The notes under the pieces: model-generated | What the model was told of the DNA's origin: nothing | The model's input: only the letters and a program-made list of their open reading frames with translations | Database searches by the model: none | In this document: positions 54,907 to 62,968 of the stretch, piece after piece | How positions within the stretch are numbered: the stretch's first letter is position 1 | How the letters are laid out: each line of letters opens with the position of its first letter | Assembly (NCBI GenBank): GCA_028716365.1 | Contig: JAQUPZ010000008.1 | Location: 186,001-250,000 of the forward strand | Direction of reading: 5' to 3' | Source: Kiritimatiellia bacterium | GTDB taxonomy: Bacteria; Verrucomicrobiota; Kiritimatiellia; UBA8416; YA12-FULL-48-11 | DNA: 64,000 nt | Position numbers and translations under genes: made by a program

Positions 54907-54993
54907 ATAAACGCGCATATTGATAAGGCGGCATGTACTGATTGTGAGTTATGTGTAACCTGTTCTGGCAGCCTTAATAGATTCATGATCTGA
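54907..54993 (+). pseudogene. Ferredoxin remnant with ATA at the start position
   Basis: Immediately after the response regulator gene an AAAGGAGGT ribosome site precedes an ATA codon, then a frame that reads NAHIDKAACTDCELCVTC before running out at a TGA after 28 codons. The beginning is clearly ferredoxin-like (compare CTGCGLCVDAC in the intact ferredoxin at 47120). The start codon looks mutated (ATG to ATA) and the C-terminal half is missing, so this is read as a dead gene; weak initiation at ATA cannot be excluded. Confidence 0.6.
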
Positions 54994-55152
54994 GTCACGC
55001 GAGCCCGCGAAATACCGGACAGGGGAAAGGATGAGTAATAAACGGTTGTGTTCCCCACCTGGAAAATGGGATGCCTATGATGGGGGGGGTAGTCTGAAGT
55101 CCGGGTTCCGTTCTGCGGAGCCATTCTCCTCATTTTGACCAGGCAACCCCTG

Positions 55153-56250
55153 TTAAAATCTAATTTTAAACATTACGCCCCAGGTGAGATCGTGGGAAAT
55201 TCCGGTTTTCTCCTCAAAATCCTCGTCCAGCCAGCGCTGTTCAACAAAAGGAACTAAATAAGTATTATGTCCATTTCTACAACCGAGCACTTTTGAAAAA
55301 TCGAATTCGGCCTGTAATCCGATATTTCCAAGTAAATTATCATTTTGCTGATCAATTAAGCATCTCCCCCAGAAAATTAATTGGCTGTAATCAGTGACCT
55401 TCGTTTCTATATCAGTTCCCACGGCAGGTCCTTTGATACACATATAATCTGCGCGGGTTATGGTATAATCAAACCCTCTTGTCTTGGCTAAATCATCGTC
55501 TACTTCATTAGCAATATAAAAGTAGGCCAGATATCCACGGGCAGTCGCCGCCTTATTTTTATATTTCAAACTAACACCGGTCAGAGCTTCATATCGGTGC
55601 TCTTCACAGGATGGTGTATTGCCCCTGATTTCCATTTTGATAATCAACCCCGTCAGAATTTTTTTAATTTCTTTATCATTTCCATTTATTACTTTTCTTA
55701 AAGGATAATATTCGCCTTCGATGTGGGCCATGAACCACTCCCTCCATCTGTCCCGGTCTGCAGCATTACCTGTCAAATCGTGATACAAATCACCACGAAA
55801 ATAACCTGAAAATACATCCTCACAGTTAAACTTGAGTTCTCCTCCAACTGAAAATACTGGAGTGATAACGCCCCCGACATCAATTACAGTTATTCCTGAA
55901 ATAATACTTTCATTGAAAATATCCGTATTTTGCGAATCATTTCCTTTGTTTATGACCGTTTTATTATGATTGTCCACTTTCGCGTTATCTCTGGCAGGTA
56001 GAACATTTATAGATGGCGGAATTGATTCTGTGACTGGAAATATTCCAGGTGCGTAGACAGAAGAAGGACAGATATCGTCTGCTGTTTCCTGTTTTTTTTC
56101 GCTCATTGCCATGTTCCACGCTGCGAGACTTGATGGTTTATTCTTTTTATCAGTGACGCCGATAGACTCTTTTTCGGTTGCCAGTGCTGGTTTGAGATTT
56201 TGGAGTGTATTTGACAAGAAGATCAAAAATAAAATTATAAAAAAACGCAT
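55153..56250 (-). CDS. Exported, probably outer-membrane protein of unknown function
   Basis: A 365-residue protein; the ATG at 56250 has AAGGAT 8 bases upstream and starts a signal peptide (RFFIILFLIFLSNTLQ...ALA). The longer frame to 56466 runs through the tRNA-like repeat and is rejected. After a low-complexity linker rich in Asn/Asp, the last ~220 residues alternate polar and hydrophobic residues in strands (FSVGGELKFNCEDVFSGYF, GLIIKMEIRG, GVSLKYKNKAATARGYLAYF) and end in GVMFKIRF; the terminal Phe is typical of outer-membrane beta barrels. No family is recognised. It is less GC-rich than its neighbours. Confidence 0.6.
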   Translation of the reverse strand: MRFFIILFLIFLSNTLQNLKPALATEKESIGVTDKKNKPSSLAAWNMAMSEKKQETADDICPSSVYAPGIFPVTESIPPSINVLPARDNAKVDNHNKTVINKGNDSQNTDIFNESIISGITVIDVGGVITPVFSVGGELKFNCEDVFSGYFRGDLYHDLTGNAADRDRWREWFMAHIEGEYYPLRKVINGNDKEIKKILTGLIIKMEIRGNTPSCEEHRYEALTGVSLKYKNKAATARGYLAYFYIANEVDDDLAKTRGFDYTITRADYMCIKGPAVGTDIETKVTDYSQLIFWGRCLIDQQNDNLLGNIGLQAEFDFSKVLGCRNGHNTYLVPFVEQRWLDEDFEEKTGISHDLTWGVMFKIRF

Positions 56251-56427
56251 ACTATCATCCTTAACAAGAAATGATGCAATGAGGTGGATAGTCCCGCTCA
56301 TTAAAAACGCTATAATATTACATGACCTAGTACAACATAAGCTTGAATTTTGTTCTATCAAAGATAAAGAGGTGAAGGAAGCGGCCTTCTGGAAATTACA
56401 AGGGATCGAATCATCCGGGCTGCTTGA

Positions 56428-56455
56428 ACAGGTTCGAGCCCTGTCGCCAGAGCAA
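56428..56455 (+). repeat. Direct repeat of the tRNA-Asn 3' end (candidate att site)
   Basis: These 28 bases match the T arm and 3' acceptor strand of the tRNA-Asn (38703-38730) at 26 positions, with the first 21 identical. The rest of a tRNA is absent upstream. It lies 17.7 kb downstream of the tRNA in the same orientation, as expected for the far end of an island integrated at that tRNA. It could instead be a stray tRNA fragment. Confidence 0.55.
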
Positions 56456-56524
56456 ACCCAATTCACCTTCTTGACATCCTGTTGAGTCAGTGTTTCACTT
56501 AGACTGTAAAGTGGGATTTTATTT

Positions 56525-57016
56525 TTATGAATGCTTCCTATTCGTTCTCATCCTGATTCTTTCGACCTTTTCTGTCCTAGCATCCATGGCGTCCAACAAA
56601 CCGTCGAGAACAATTGCAGTGGTAATTGTATAAGGTTGATTAGGCGCATTTGTTGTGCCGTCGGACCAAGCGTCCCAGGGTTGTGGTATACCTCAACCGG
56701 GCAGGCCGTCGCCATCCAAGTCCCGATTGTCTATCAGCCAGCGTACCGCTTTTTTGACCCTGCGCCGACTTTCATCATTGGGATCGCGCTGGAAATGGAT
56801 CGCCTCGGCAGACAATACGAATCCATATGTCATCGGTTGATGGTCCACAGCCATCAGGAACCAGTCCTTACCGTAACCCTGACGATCTTCAGGAAAGACG
56901 GTCAATAGTTCTGTATAAAGTTTCTGTGATGTTTGTTTCAGTTCCGCGCCATGAATCACGGTTATACCGGTGAGTACAGCACAAACCATCATAATTACCA
57001 CGCCGGATTTCTTCAT
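56525..57016 (-). pseudogene. Secreted protein gene interrupted by an in-frame TGA
   Basis: The frame from the ATG at 57016 encodes a signal peptide and about 107 residues ending DLDGDGLPG, then hits TGA at 56693-56695. Past the stop the same frame continues for 56 codons to a TAA at 56525, reading GIPQPWDAWSDGTTN and TITTAIVLDGLLDA, which fits the same protein with a Trp (TGG) where the TGA is. The start overlaps the stop of the sialidase-fold gene (ATGA). It looks like a recent nonsense mutation; the 3' part of a longer family protein may also be missing. The family resembles helical secreted PVC glycan enzymes but is not named. Confidence 0.65.
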
Positions 57017-58083
57017 TCTTCCATCACCAGTTCCACCAGATAGATGGCCGTGATTCCTTTTCCGGCTTCGTCGCGTTCATGGCTCGAGTAGTAGGAAACC
57101 AGCGCACGATCAGGGGTAAGCTCCACGAAACCAGGATAAGAGTTGTCACCGCCGCTGGGAAACTCCGCAAACTCATGCAACTGGTCACCGACCAGCCAGC
57201 AGAGTGATGTCTTCGGACCGCCTTCCTTTGTGGTCTTGCGACCGCCAACAAGGTAACGGTTACCCCATTTCGTTAGCAATGGACCGCCGACGTAGCGATC
57301 GAGATCTTTTCGTTCCCAATTCGTGTAGGGTGGTTTGGAGCGCAATAGTTGCGCCGGGGCGCTGCCACGACGGCCCACGGCCAGCACACTGCCATCCGGC
57401 TCGAACAGAAACGCTGTCTCGTCGCCGGCGATTTCCTGAAACACTGCACGCTTGTGCCATATGAGACCGTCGTCGCTCTCCAGCATAAGCGACTCGACTT
57501 TCTTACCTTCACCACGCGGCACGACCTCAAAACCCAGCTTGCGCCGACCACACAGATAAGCATTGCCTCCAAATGCGGCGGCCCGCCAGACGTAATGCCC
57601 AAAGGTACCTTCGAGCATTATTGGACTGTTCCACGTTGCGCCGTCCTCGGACCACACGGCGTAGCCCAGGTGCTTGTTAAGATCGTAATCCTCGCGTGCG
57701 AGCGTTGTCGGGCCACTATACCAGGTGCCGGTATAAACGAACAGTTTGTCCTTGAAGATGAGGAAATGCGGATCACGCGTGTCGCGGTGTTTAACTTGAA
57801 AACGATGTACCTGTTTCCACTCCTTCGTATCGTCGCTGGTAAGGATGATGATCGAGGCCGTGGGATGAACCATATGACCTTCAGGACAACTGCGAAAAGT
57901 CAGGTAGAACTTTCCTTTGAACCGGACCAAGTCGGTGAAGGCATTGTGTTCTCCGTTGTGAAATACCCGCCGTACCGAGGCCACCGTCACGCGAGGGAGT
58001 TTGTCATCTGCTGCAGGACTATTGGGAACCGTCATCACGATGGCGACCAGCAAGACGAGGCTGCTACGAAGAATAATATTCAT
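57013..58083 (-). CDS. Secreted BNR/sialidase-fold protein
   Basis: A 356-residue protein with a signal peptide (RSSLVLLVAIVMTVPNSPAA). The body is a beta propeller with repeating strand patterns: FTDLVRFKGKFYLTFR, IIILTSDDTKEW, AVWSEDGATWNSP, LMLESDDGLIWHKR and TAFLFEPDGSVLAVGRR, the Asp-box-like S-x-D-x-x-x-W units of the exo-alpha-sialidase superfamily. Most PVC members of this type are not proven sialidases. The DNA is visibly more GC-rich than that around it. It is co-transcribed with the broken gene behind it (4-base overlap). GGGAGGG precedes the start. Confidence 0.8.
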   Translation of the reverse strand: MNIILRSSLVLLVAIVMTVPNSPAADDKLPRVTVASVRRVFHNGEHNAFTDLVRFKGKFYLTFRSCPEGHMVHPTASIIILTSDDTKEWKQVHRFQVKHRDTRDPHFLIFKDKLFVYTGTWYSGPTTLAREDYDLNKHLGYAVWSEDGATWNSPIMLEGTFGHYVWRAAAFGGNAYLCGRRKLGFEVVPRGEGKKVESLMLESDDGLIWHKRAVFQEIAGDETAFLFEPDGSVLAVGRRGSAPAQLLRSKPPYTNWERKDLDRYVGGPLLTKWGNRYLVGGRKTTKEGGPKTSLCWLVGDQLHEFAEFPSGGDNSYPGFVELTPDRALVSYYSSHERDEAGKGITAIYLVELVMEE

Positions 58084-58383
58084 GGCGTTGACCCTCCCGC
58101 TAATTTATTCGCCATTAAAAGCCTAGCATTTTAACCTTATTTATTCCGTCTTCTTTTTTTCCCAGAATACGCAGACGGTACTGTCCTCTTGTACATACCT
58201 TTTAAGTATGCTGCAGAAACCTTCTTTATTACGATGCAAACATGATTTACATTTTTTCATGGTTTTTTAACTATGTTTTACGGGAGTATGGCAAACTAAA
58301 TGATGATTTTCAAGATAGCGTATTAGAAATTCGTCATTAAAGGTCTACCCCCTCATCCACGTTCATTAACGGGATTACTGACT
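58084..58383. other. 300-base AT-rich intergenic region
   Basis: Between the TAT-tagged TIM-barrel gene and the sialidase-fold gene, both on the minus strand. It is strongly AT-rich compared with the GC-rich genes on each side. It probably holds the promoter of the sialidase-fold gene. No coding sequence, repeat or clear terminator was found. Confidence 0.5.
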
Positions 58384-60054
58384 TCATATGGAGTGGTATC
58401 TCAAATGCGCCTCCAGTTTCTCGACTTGCACAACAGAGCCAGGTATGGCATGTCCGCGGGCAGAGATACGAATCTCGACTTCGTTTTGACCATGGCGCCA
58501 TCCTTTGTCAGGTACGGTACAATCGAGCCGTAACAGTCGTTGCCTGGGATTTACCTTGTAGTCGCCCTTTCCTCCGGACGCCGGCTGGGGTCTCGGAGAG
58601 AAAATCTGGGCGTCCTTCCATTCCGGATCGCGTGTCTTCGCCGATAACAACACGCCACCAAACCGGATTTCAAACGCGTCGTTTTCTCCAGCGTTAGACA
58701 ATATGCATCTGAGTGTAAGGTTTGCGTTTCCGGCATCGGGGGCGTCGCTGACGTGCAGGATGAGTTTGACTGGCTGGCCGTCATAGGAAAGGGGCAAGGG
58801 CAGGGGTGCCGTGTCGTTACGATTGAAGAAACCATCGGCCCACGGATAACCGCCGCGTCGCTCGACGGCGAAAATTTTGTCCTTCATTGCCATAGTTTGC
58901 AGGGTACCGACTTCCTTGAACGCAACCTGGTGTGTGAGCGGCGCGATTTCTCCGCCAACCGGTCGGGCTATTTCGGGTATACCTATGGACCAGTTGAAGG
59001 TCATCACGCTGTCCGCGCCACGTTGGAAGTGGTTGGCAAAAACACCGCGCAAGAACTCGATCGGCGCATAGCGATAGCCGTCGGTGGCGTGATGATCGTC
59101 GAAACATGGCTGAAGCTGAACTGCGCCGCCGACCGCGGCGCGCAGGCCTTCCACATCCACATCCATCGAACGTGACCCGAGCGTCAGTACGTCCACCAGA
59201 CGCTGCTCTGCCCACGTTTTTACGTCAAAACCATCTGCGCGGCAGCCATCGAGTGTTTGCGGTACTCTCGTCGCCAGCAGGAACGGACGTCCACGCTGCT
59301 GCTCAACTTCCAGCAACATCCGGCGTACCATACGCATGAACTGCGTAACGTGGTCACGAAGTTCCCACTGCCGGCCTACAGGCAGACATGGCACATGACG
59401 TGCGAAATCAATCTGAATACCGTCCAGATCAAAGCGGGTCGCAATCTCACGCAGAATCGCCACCTTGTGTTCGCGAAGGCCTTGTGCCGCGAGATTCCAC
59501 ATTCCATGTGGCCACCAGGAGGTCGGAACCACCCAATCGGGATGCTCTACCTTGAGCGGATGGGGCTGTTTCGAGTGGCCACCTTCGGGCAAGATGTCCA
59601 CTTCACTGATACGGTGGTTCCAAAAGACCTCCAGTTTGCGGCGGCGCGTTTCGTTCACCAGTTGTTCGATCCAATCTATACCGTTGCGGTGCCATTGTTG
59701 CACAAGTAGTGGTGCCGGCGTGGGTGCCACTTTGCTCGGGTAAACGGAACCTGGTGCATTGCCGCCGATGTCCCACCAGATCGCATCAATCTGGCTGCCC
59801 GGTTCATCTACATATGAAAATGCCGCATCGCGGAAACGATCGAACGGGGCATTTCCTTCCGGGTGCAGTTTTGCGTAGTTGAGCATCACCCAATACACAT
59901 CATGCTGAATCACAATACGCCGCTTTCGTCGCCGCACAGCAGCGTAATGGCCGGCGGACAGATCAACGGGTAACTCGGCAGCACGCACGTCCGGCAACGC
60001 GGCCACTACAAGGGCAGCCGCAGTGGACGATTCCAGAAATTGTCGACGATTCAT
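58384..60054 (-). CDS. TAT-exported glycoside-hydrolase-like TIM-barrel protein
   Basis: A 556-residue protein with a twin-arginine signal (NRRQFLESSTAAALVVAAL). The middle looks like a TIM barrel of the GHL10/putative glycosyl hydrolase group: AIWWDIGGNAPG, KLEVFWNHRISEVD, REIATRFDLDGIQIDFARH (the Asp/Asp-Phe-Arg strand typical of the group), FLLATRVPQTLD, VDVLTLGSRSMD and GADSVMTFNWSIG. The last ~150 residues are a beta-sandwich (LILHVSDAPDAGNANLTL, VEIRISARGHA). It is GC-rich. It probably cleaves a glycan; the substrate is unknown. It follows the aldolase gene by 28 bases. Confidence 0.75.
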   Translation of the reverse strand: MNRRQFLESSTAAALVVAALPDVRAAELPVDLSAGHYAAVRRRKRRIVIQHDVYWVMLNYAKLHPEGNAPFDRFRDAAFSYVDEPGSQIDAIWWDIGGNAPGSVYPSKVAPTPAPLLVQQWHRNGIDWIEQLVNETRRRKLEVFWNHRISEVDILPEGGHSKQPHPLKVEHPDWVVPTSWWPHGMWNLAAQGLREHKVAILREIATRFDLDGIQIDFARHVPCLPVGRQWELRDHVTQFMRMVRRMLLEVEQQRGRPFLLATRVPQTLDGCRADGFDVKTWAEQRLVDVLTLGSRSMDVDVEGLRAAVGGAVQLQPCFDDHHATDGYRYAPIEFLRGVFANHFQRGADSVMTFNWSIGIPEIARPVGGEIAPLTHQVAFKEVGTLQTMAMKDKIFAVERRGGYPWADGFFNRNDTAPLPLPLSYDGQPVKLILHVSDAPDAGNANLTLRCILSNAGENDAFEIRFGGVLLSAKTRDPEWKDAQIFSPRPQPASGGKGDYKVNPRQRLLRLDCTVPDKGWRHGQNEVEIRISARGHAIPGSVVQVEKLEAHLRYHSI

Positions 60055-60082
60055 GAGTCAGTTTACAAGCCAAGGTAAAAGG

Positions 60083-60811
60083 TTATTTTTTAAGATCAGG
60101 AAACCAGAGATCAACAAGTGATTTATGAACGCCCGGCGCGCCAAACTTTGGACAGTTGCGTTTTTTCATCACATTATCCAGATCACGTACCGCTTCGACT
60201 GTCAACTCTTTGAGCGGTAACCCCGCCGAGACGGCCTTAAGGATTGAACAGGCAGTCATTTCCAATAGTTCAACATTCATCATTGTCCAATCGATACCTT
60301 CCGAACTCATGGTCACCAGGCCGTGATTCTCCATCAGAAAACTGTTGTACCTCTGCAGGTAGGGACCAAAATTGTCGGCCAGTTTCTGTGTAATCGGCTC
60401 TGCATAAGGTACGAGGGGAACGGGCCCTACTTCGTGGCTTGTTTCCGGAAAAAATGGCTTCATGAGCAGATTCTCTCCACCTGAAATCGCGAAAGCCCCG
60501 ACGTTGGGCGCATGACAGTGGATTACCGATTTAACGTCGGGACGTTCTGCAAAGAATTTCAGATACATGAATTTTTCACCGGTTGGTTTGCGCTTACCTT
60601 CAACCACATCACCTTTGAGGGTGATAAAGACTATATCGGACACCTGGATATCACCCTTATTGAGCATGGTTGGAGTAATCATGACGAGGTCGGGTTCGAG
60701 TCTCCATGCGCAATTACCGCCATAACCGGTCACATACATATTAGCTGCCAGTTTATGGCAAACCTTAAGGAAGAGTGCCGTTTCTTTTTTATATTTATCA
60801 ATCAGTGCCAT
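60083..60811 (-). CDS. Class II aldolase/adducin family protein
   Basis: A 242-residue cytoplasmic protein of the L-fuculose-/L-rhamnulose-phosphate aldolase fold: GNCAWRLEPDLVMITPT near residue 35, then SVIHCHAPNVGAFAIS (the HxH zinc pair), the acidic VPYAEPITQKLADNFG, FLMENHGLVTMSSEG (third His) and ELLEMTACSILKA. Members cleave or decarboxylate sugar phosphates. The AAGGAG site is well placed. It heads a minus-strand run with the TIM-barrel protein 28 bases later, so it may use sugars released by the exported enzymes; the fucosidase upstream in the window is a possible source, but that is speculation. Confidence 0.88.
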   Translation of the reverse strand: MALIDKYKKETALFLKVCHKLAANMYVTGYGGNCAWRLEPDLVMITPTMLNKGDIQVSDIVFITLKGDVVEGKRKPTGEKFMYLKFFAERPDVKSVIHCHAPNVGAFAISGGENLLMKPFFPETSHEVGPVPLVPYAEPITQKLADNFGPYLQRYNSFLMENHGLVTMSSEGIDWTMMNVELLEMTACSILKAVSAGLPLKELTVEAVRDLDNVMKKRNCPKFGAPGVHKSLVDLWFPDLKK

Positions 60812-60927
60812 TATTTTTTCTCCTTATGCAAGTTTTAGTACTAAAGAAATACACACGGTACAACATATATCTAACTTCTAAATCGTCTGAAAGACAGAGG
60901 GGAACTTAACAAGAATTCAAAACAGGC

Positions 60928-61212
60928 TTACGTCTTTTCATCCTGGGAAATTTCGCCTGTTTCATCAGGAGCATCGGATTCTTCCGGAATAGTAAGAATT
61001 TGCTCGCAAGACGGACAACCTGCTTCTTCTCCAGCATACATCCTGGGTGAACAGAGATCATAGCCGCAATAAACGCATTTGTAGTTTAGAGACGGCTTTG
61101 GAATGACAAGCTGCTTGGCACAATCCGGACAGTAAATATTTTTGCCTTCAGCTTGATCTGAGATAGCGAGACACTTTGAACAATTCCAGCATTTGAACAA
61201 GATATCACTCAT
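60928..61212 (-). CDS. Zinc-ribbon protein, 94 residues
   Basis: A small cytoplasmic protein with cysteine pairs CWNCSKC, YCPDC, CVYCGYDLC and CPSC, enough for two zinc ribbons (one from CWNC and CPDC, one from CVYC and CPSC). The C-terminal 20 residues are acidic. GGAGGT stands just before the ATG. It is 45 bases downstream of the other zinc-ribbon gene on the same strand and probably co-transcribed. The function is unknown; such proteins can bind nucleic acid or act as scaffolds. Confidence 0.75.
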   Translation of the reverse strand: MSDILFKCWNCSKCLAISDQAEGKNIYCPDCAKQLVIPKPSLNYKCVYCGYDLCSPRMYAGEEAGCPSCEQILTIPEESDAPDETGEISQDEKT

Positions 61213-61257
61213 ATACCTCCGGCATGGAAACAGAATGGCAGCAAATAATTAAATTCC

Positions 61258-61587
61258 CTATTTCTTCTTAAACGAACGGGTAAACCGGAGCTCCTTCGGC
61301 GCCTTTAAAGGTACTGCATTTTGTATTTCTGCATCCCGGGTAGCTGCTTCGTACTTTTTGGCAGTAATTTTACGTTTGGCGTTTAAATCATACAAACAGT
61401 TCCCGCATATGGTAACATACTTATCAACTGAAGCGCCACATTCGGGACATGTTCTGGCCTGGCCATCTGGCATGGGTATTTTGATAGACCCTTTACACGC
61501 AGGACATTCAATAACCTGTCCAAGCGTTTCTTCATCGATTTTCAACTTCTGTTTACAATAGGGACATCTGAATTTGATTTCACTCAT
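61258..61587 (-). CDS. Zinc-ribbon protein, 109 residues
   Basis: The ATG at 61587 follows an AGGATAT site and gives MSEIKFRCPYCKQKLKIDEE, a close parallel to MSDILFKCWNCSKCLAISDQ in the next gene, so the two are paralogues. It has CPYC, CPAC, CPEC and CGNC pairs, giving two zinc ribbons, and a basic C-terminal helix (ELRFTRSFKKK). No DNA-binding role can be shown. The frame to 61653 upstream is not needed. Confidence 0.75.
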   Translation of the reverse strand: MSEIKFRCPYCKQKLKIDEETLGQVIECPACKGSIKIPMPDGQARTCPECGASVDKYVTICGNCLYDLNAKRKITAKKYEAATRDAEIQNAVPLKAPKELRFTRSFKKK

Positions 61588-61941
61588 GGCATATCCTGAT
61601 ATGTTTAATAAAACAGACAAACAAAGTTCAACTATATCAGCCAGTTTAATCATAATAATTTACAGACTCAAGTATGGAGTAAAAACATTTACAACAGCGA
61701 ATAAAACGCAGAGAAGGTGTCGGAAAAGGCATCAAACGCGACGGAGCGCGTCTTTCTATAATAAGGGATTCTGGCTGTATTTATGGGAAAATACGGTCCT
61801 TTGATTCTTCTTGCCTTTCAATGTGACTTTATAACAGTTTCTTTAACTATCGGGAGAAGAAACGCTGGCATAATCCTCCGGCATTGCTCCCGGGAAAATT
61901 GCCATTACAGGCAGTCAACCAGTATTACAGGGAGGGACCAT

Positions 61942-62892
61942 ATGCTTAATCGACGCAGTTTTTTAAAAGGTGCTGTTTCCGGTGTTGGTGGATTCTGGAG
62001 TCTTGCGCTGTGCTCCAAGTCAACAGCCGACAATGCGCCGGTTAAGCCAAATGCCGCCGGACAGCAACGAATGAAATTATCGATCGACAGTACAATGTTC
62101 AGTCGATTCAAGACACCTGCCGTATGGACCATGATCCGCGAGGCTGGTTACCGTTTCATAGAACTGGGAATATGCCATTTCCGCTCTCATGAGATCGATT
62201 CAGGAGCGATACAACAGTTGAAAAAAGATGTTATGGATGCCGGCTTGAGTCCTGTTGCTGCATTTATTGTGCACAGGTTTTCCAGCCCCGACGAAACAAT
62301 CCGCAAAAAAGCCGTTGAGAACTGGAAACGTTCGATTGATGCCGTTGGTCAATTGGGATTGAAACTTATTACCACGGAACTGACAGGAGAGCTTAAGCAA
62401 CCTGCCCAGAGCGAAACGGCGTTTCGCAAATCGATGGAAGTATTGCTTCCCGTTTTGGAAAAGGTTGATATTCATCTGAGTGTAGAACCGCATCCTGGTG
62501 ATTTTTTCGAAGCTGCCAAACCAACCATAAAGTTGTTGAGGAGCTACAACTCAAAATGTCTCGGATACCTGCACTGCATGCCGCATGATTTCTTCCTGGG
62601 TAATCCACGTGAGGTCATACTTGATGCAGGCAGGCTGCTCAGTCATGTCCATGTTGCCGATACTTTTCGCAGGGAGCGGCTTATTGCCAAGGCAGGGATC
62701 GGATTGCATATGCACCTGCGACCTCCGCTGGGTGAAGTCAATTTTCAGGAGACGTTTGACGCTCTTGAAAAGATCGGCTATCGGGGTTGTGCGAGTGTAC
62801 AGTTGTTAAGTCATCTGGACGATCCGGGCGGAACAGCACGGCAGACCCGTGAGTACCTGCAAAAAACATATCCTGACTGTTTTGTGATATGA
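61942..62892 (+). CDS. TAT-exported sugar phosphate isomerase/epimerase-like TIM-barrel protein
   Basis: A 316-residue protein. The ATG at 61942 follows a GGGAGGGA ribosome site and starts a twin-arginine signal (NRRSFLKGAVSGVGGFWSLA). The body is the xylose-isomerase-like TIM barrel: KLSIDSTMFSRFKTPAVW, YRFIELGICHFRSHEID, LIT(T)ELTGEL, VDIHLSVEPHPGDFF (metal-binding Glu), YLHCMPHDFFLG, LLSHVHVADTF and VNFQETFDALEKIGY. It is the third member of this family in the window. It is likely periplasmic; substrate unknown. A longer frame from 61783 is not supported. Confidence 0.85.
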   Translation: MLNRRSFLKGAVSGVGGFWSLALCSKSTADNAPVKPNAAGQQRMKLSIDSTMFSRFKTPAVWTMIREAGYRFIELGICHFRSHEIDSGAIQQLKKDVMDAGLSPVAAFIVHRFSSPDETIRKKAVENWKRSIDAVGQLGLKLITTELTGELKQPAQSETAFRKSMEVLLPVLEKVDIHLSVEPHPGDFFEAAKPTIKLLRSYNSKCLGYLHCMPHDFFLGNPREVILDAGRLLSHVHVADTFRRERLIAKAGIGLHMHLRPPLGEVNFQETFDALEKIGYRGCASVQLLSHLDDPGGTARQTREYLQKTYPDCFVI

Positions 62893-62968
62893 ATACTGTT
62901 TTTACGCCACGCTTTATTTGGCATGAGTGAGTTTGTTCCTTATCAGTGTACAAAAAGAGAGTTAACGA

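Noticed and set aside
55153..56466. Longer start for the outer-membrane-like protein (437 residues)
   Set aside because: The added N terminus is the antisense of the tRNA-like repeat and adjacent non-coding DNA; the ATG at 56250 has a ribosome site and signal peptide.
56693..56695. TGA read as Trp or selenocysteine
   Set aside because: Many genes in the window end in TGA, so the code is standard. No selenocysteine hairpin was seen, and the position fits Trp, not Cys/Sec.
59368..59385. Small palindrome CTGCC...GGCAG inside the TIM-barrel gene, encoding CLPVGRQ, like a repeat that inserts in genes of some bacteria
   Set aside because: It is in frame and the surrounding sequence reads smoothly, so it may be native. 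There is not enough to claim an insertion.
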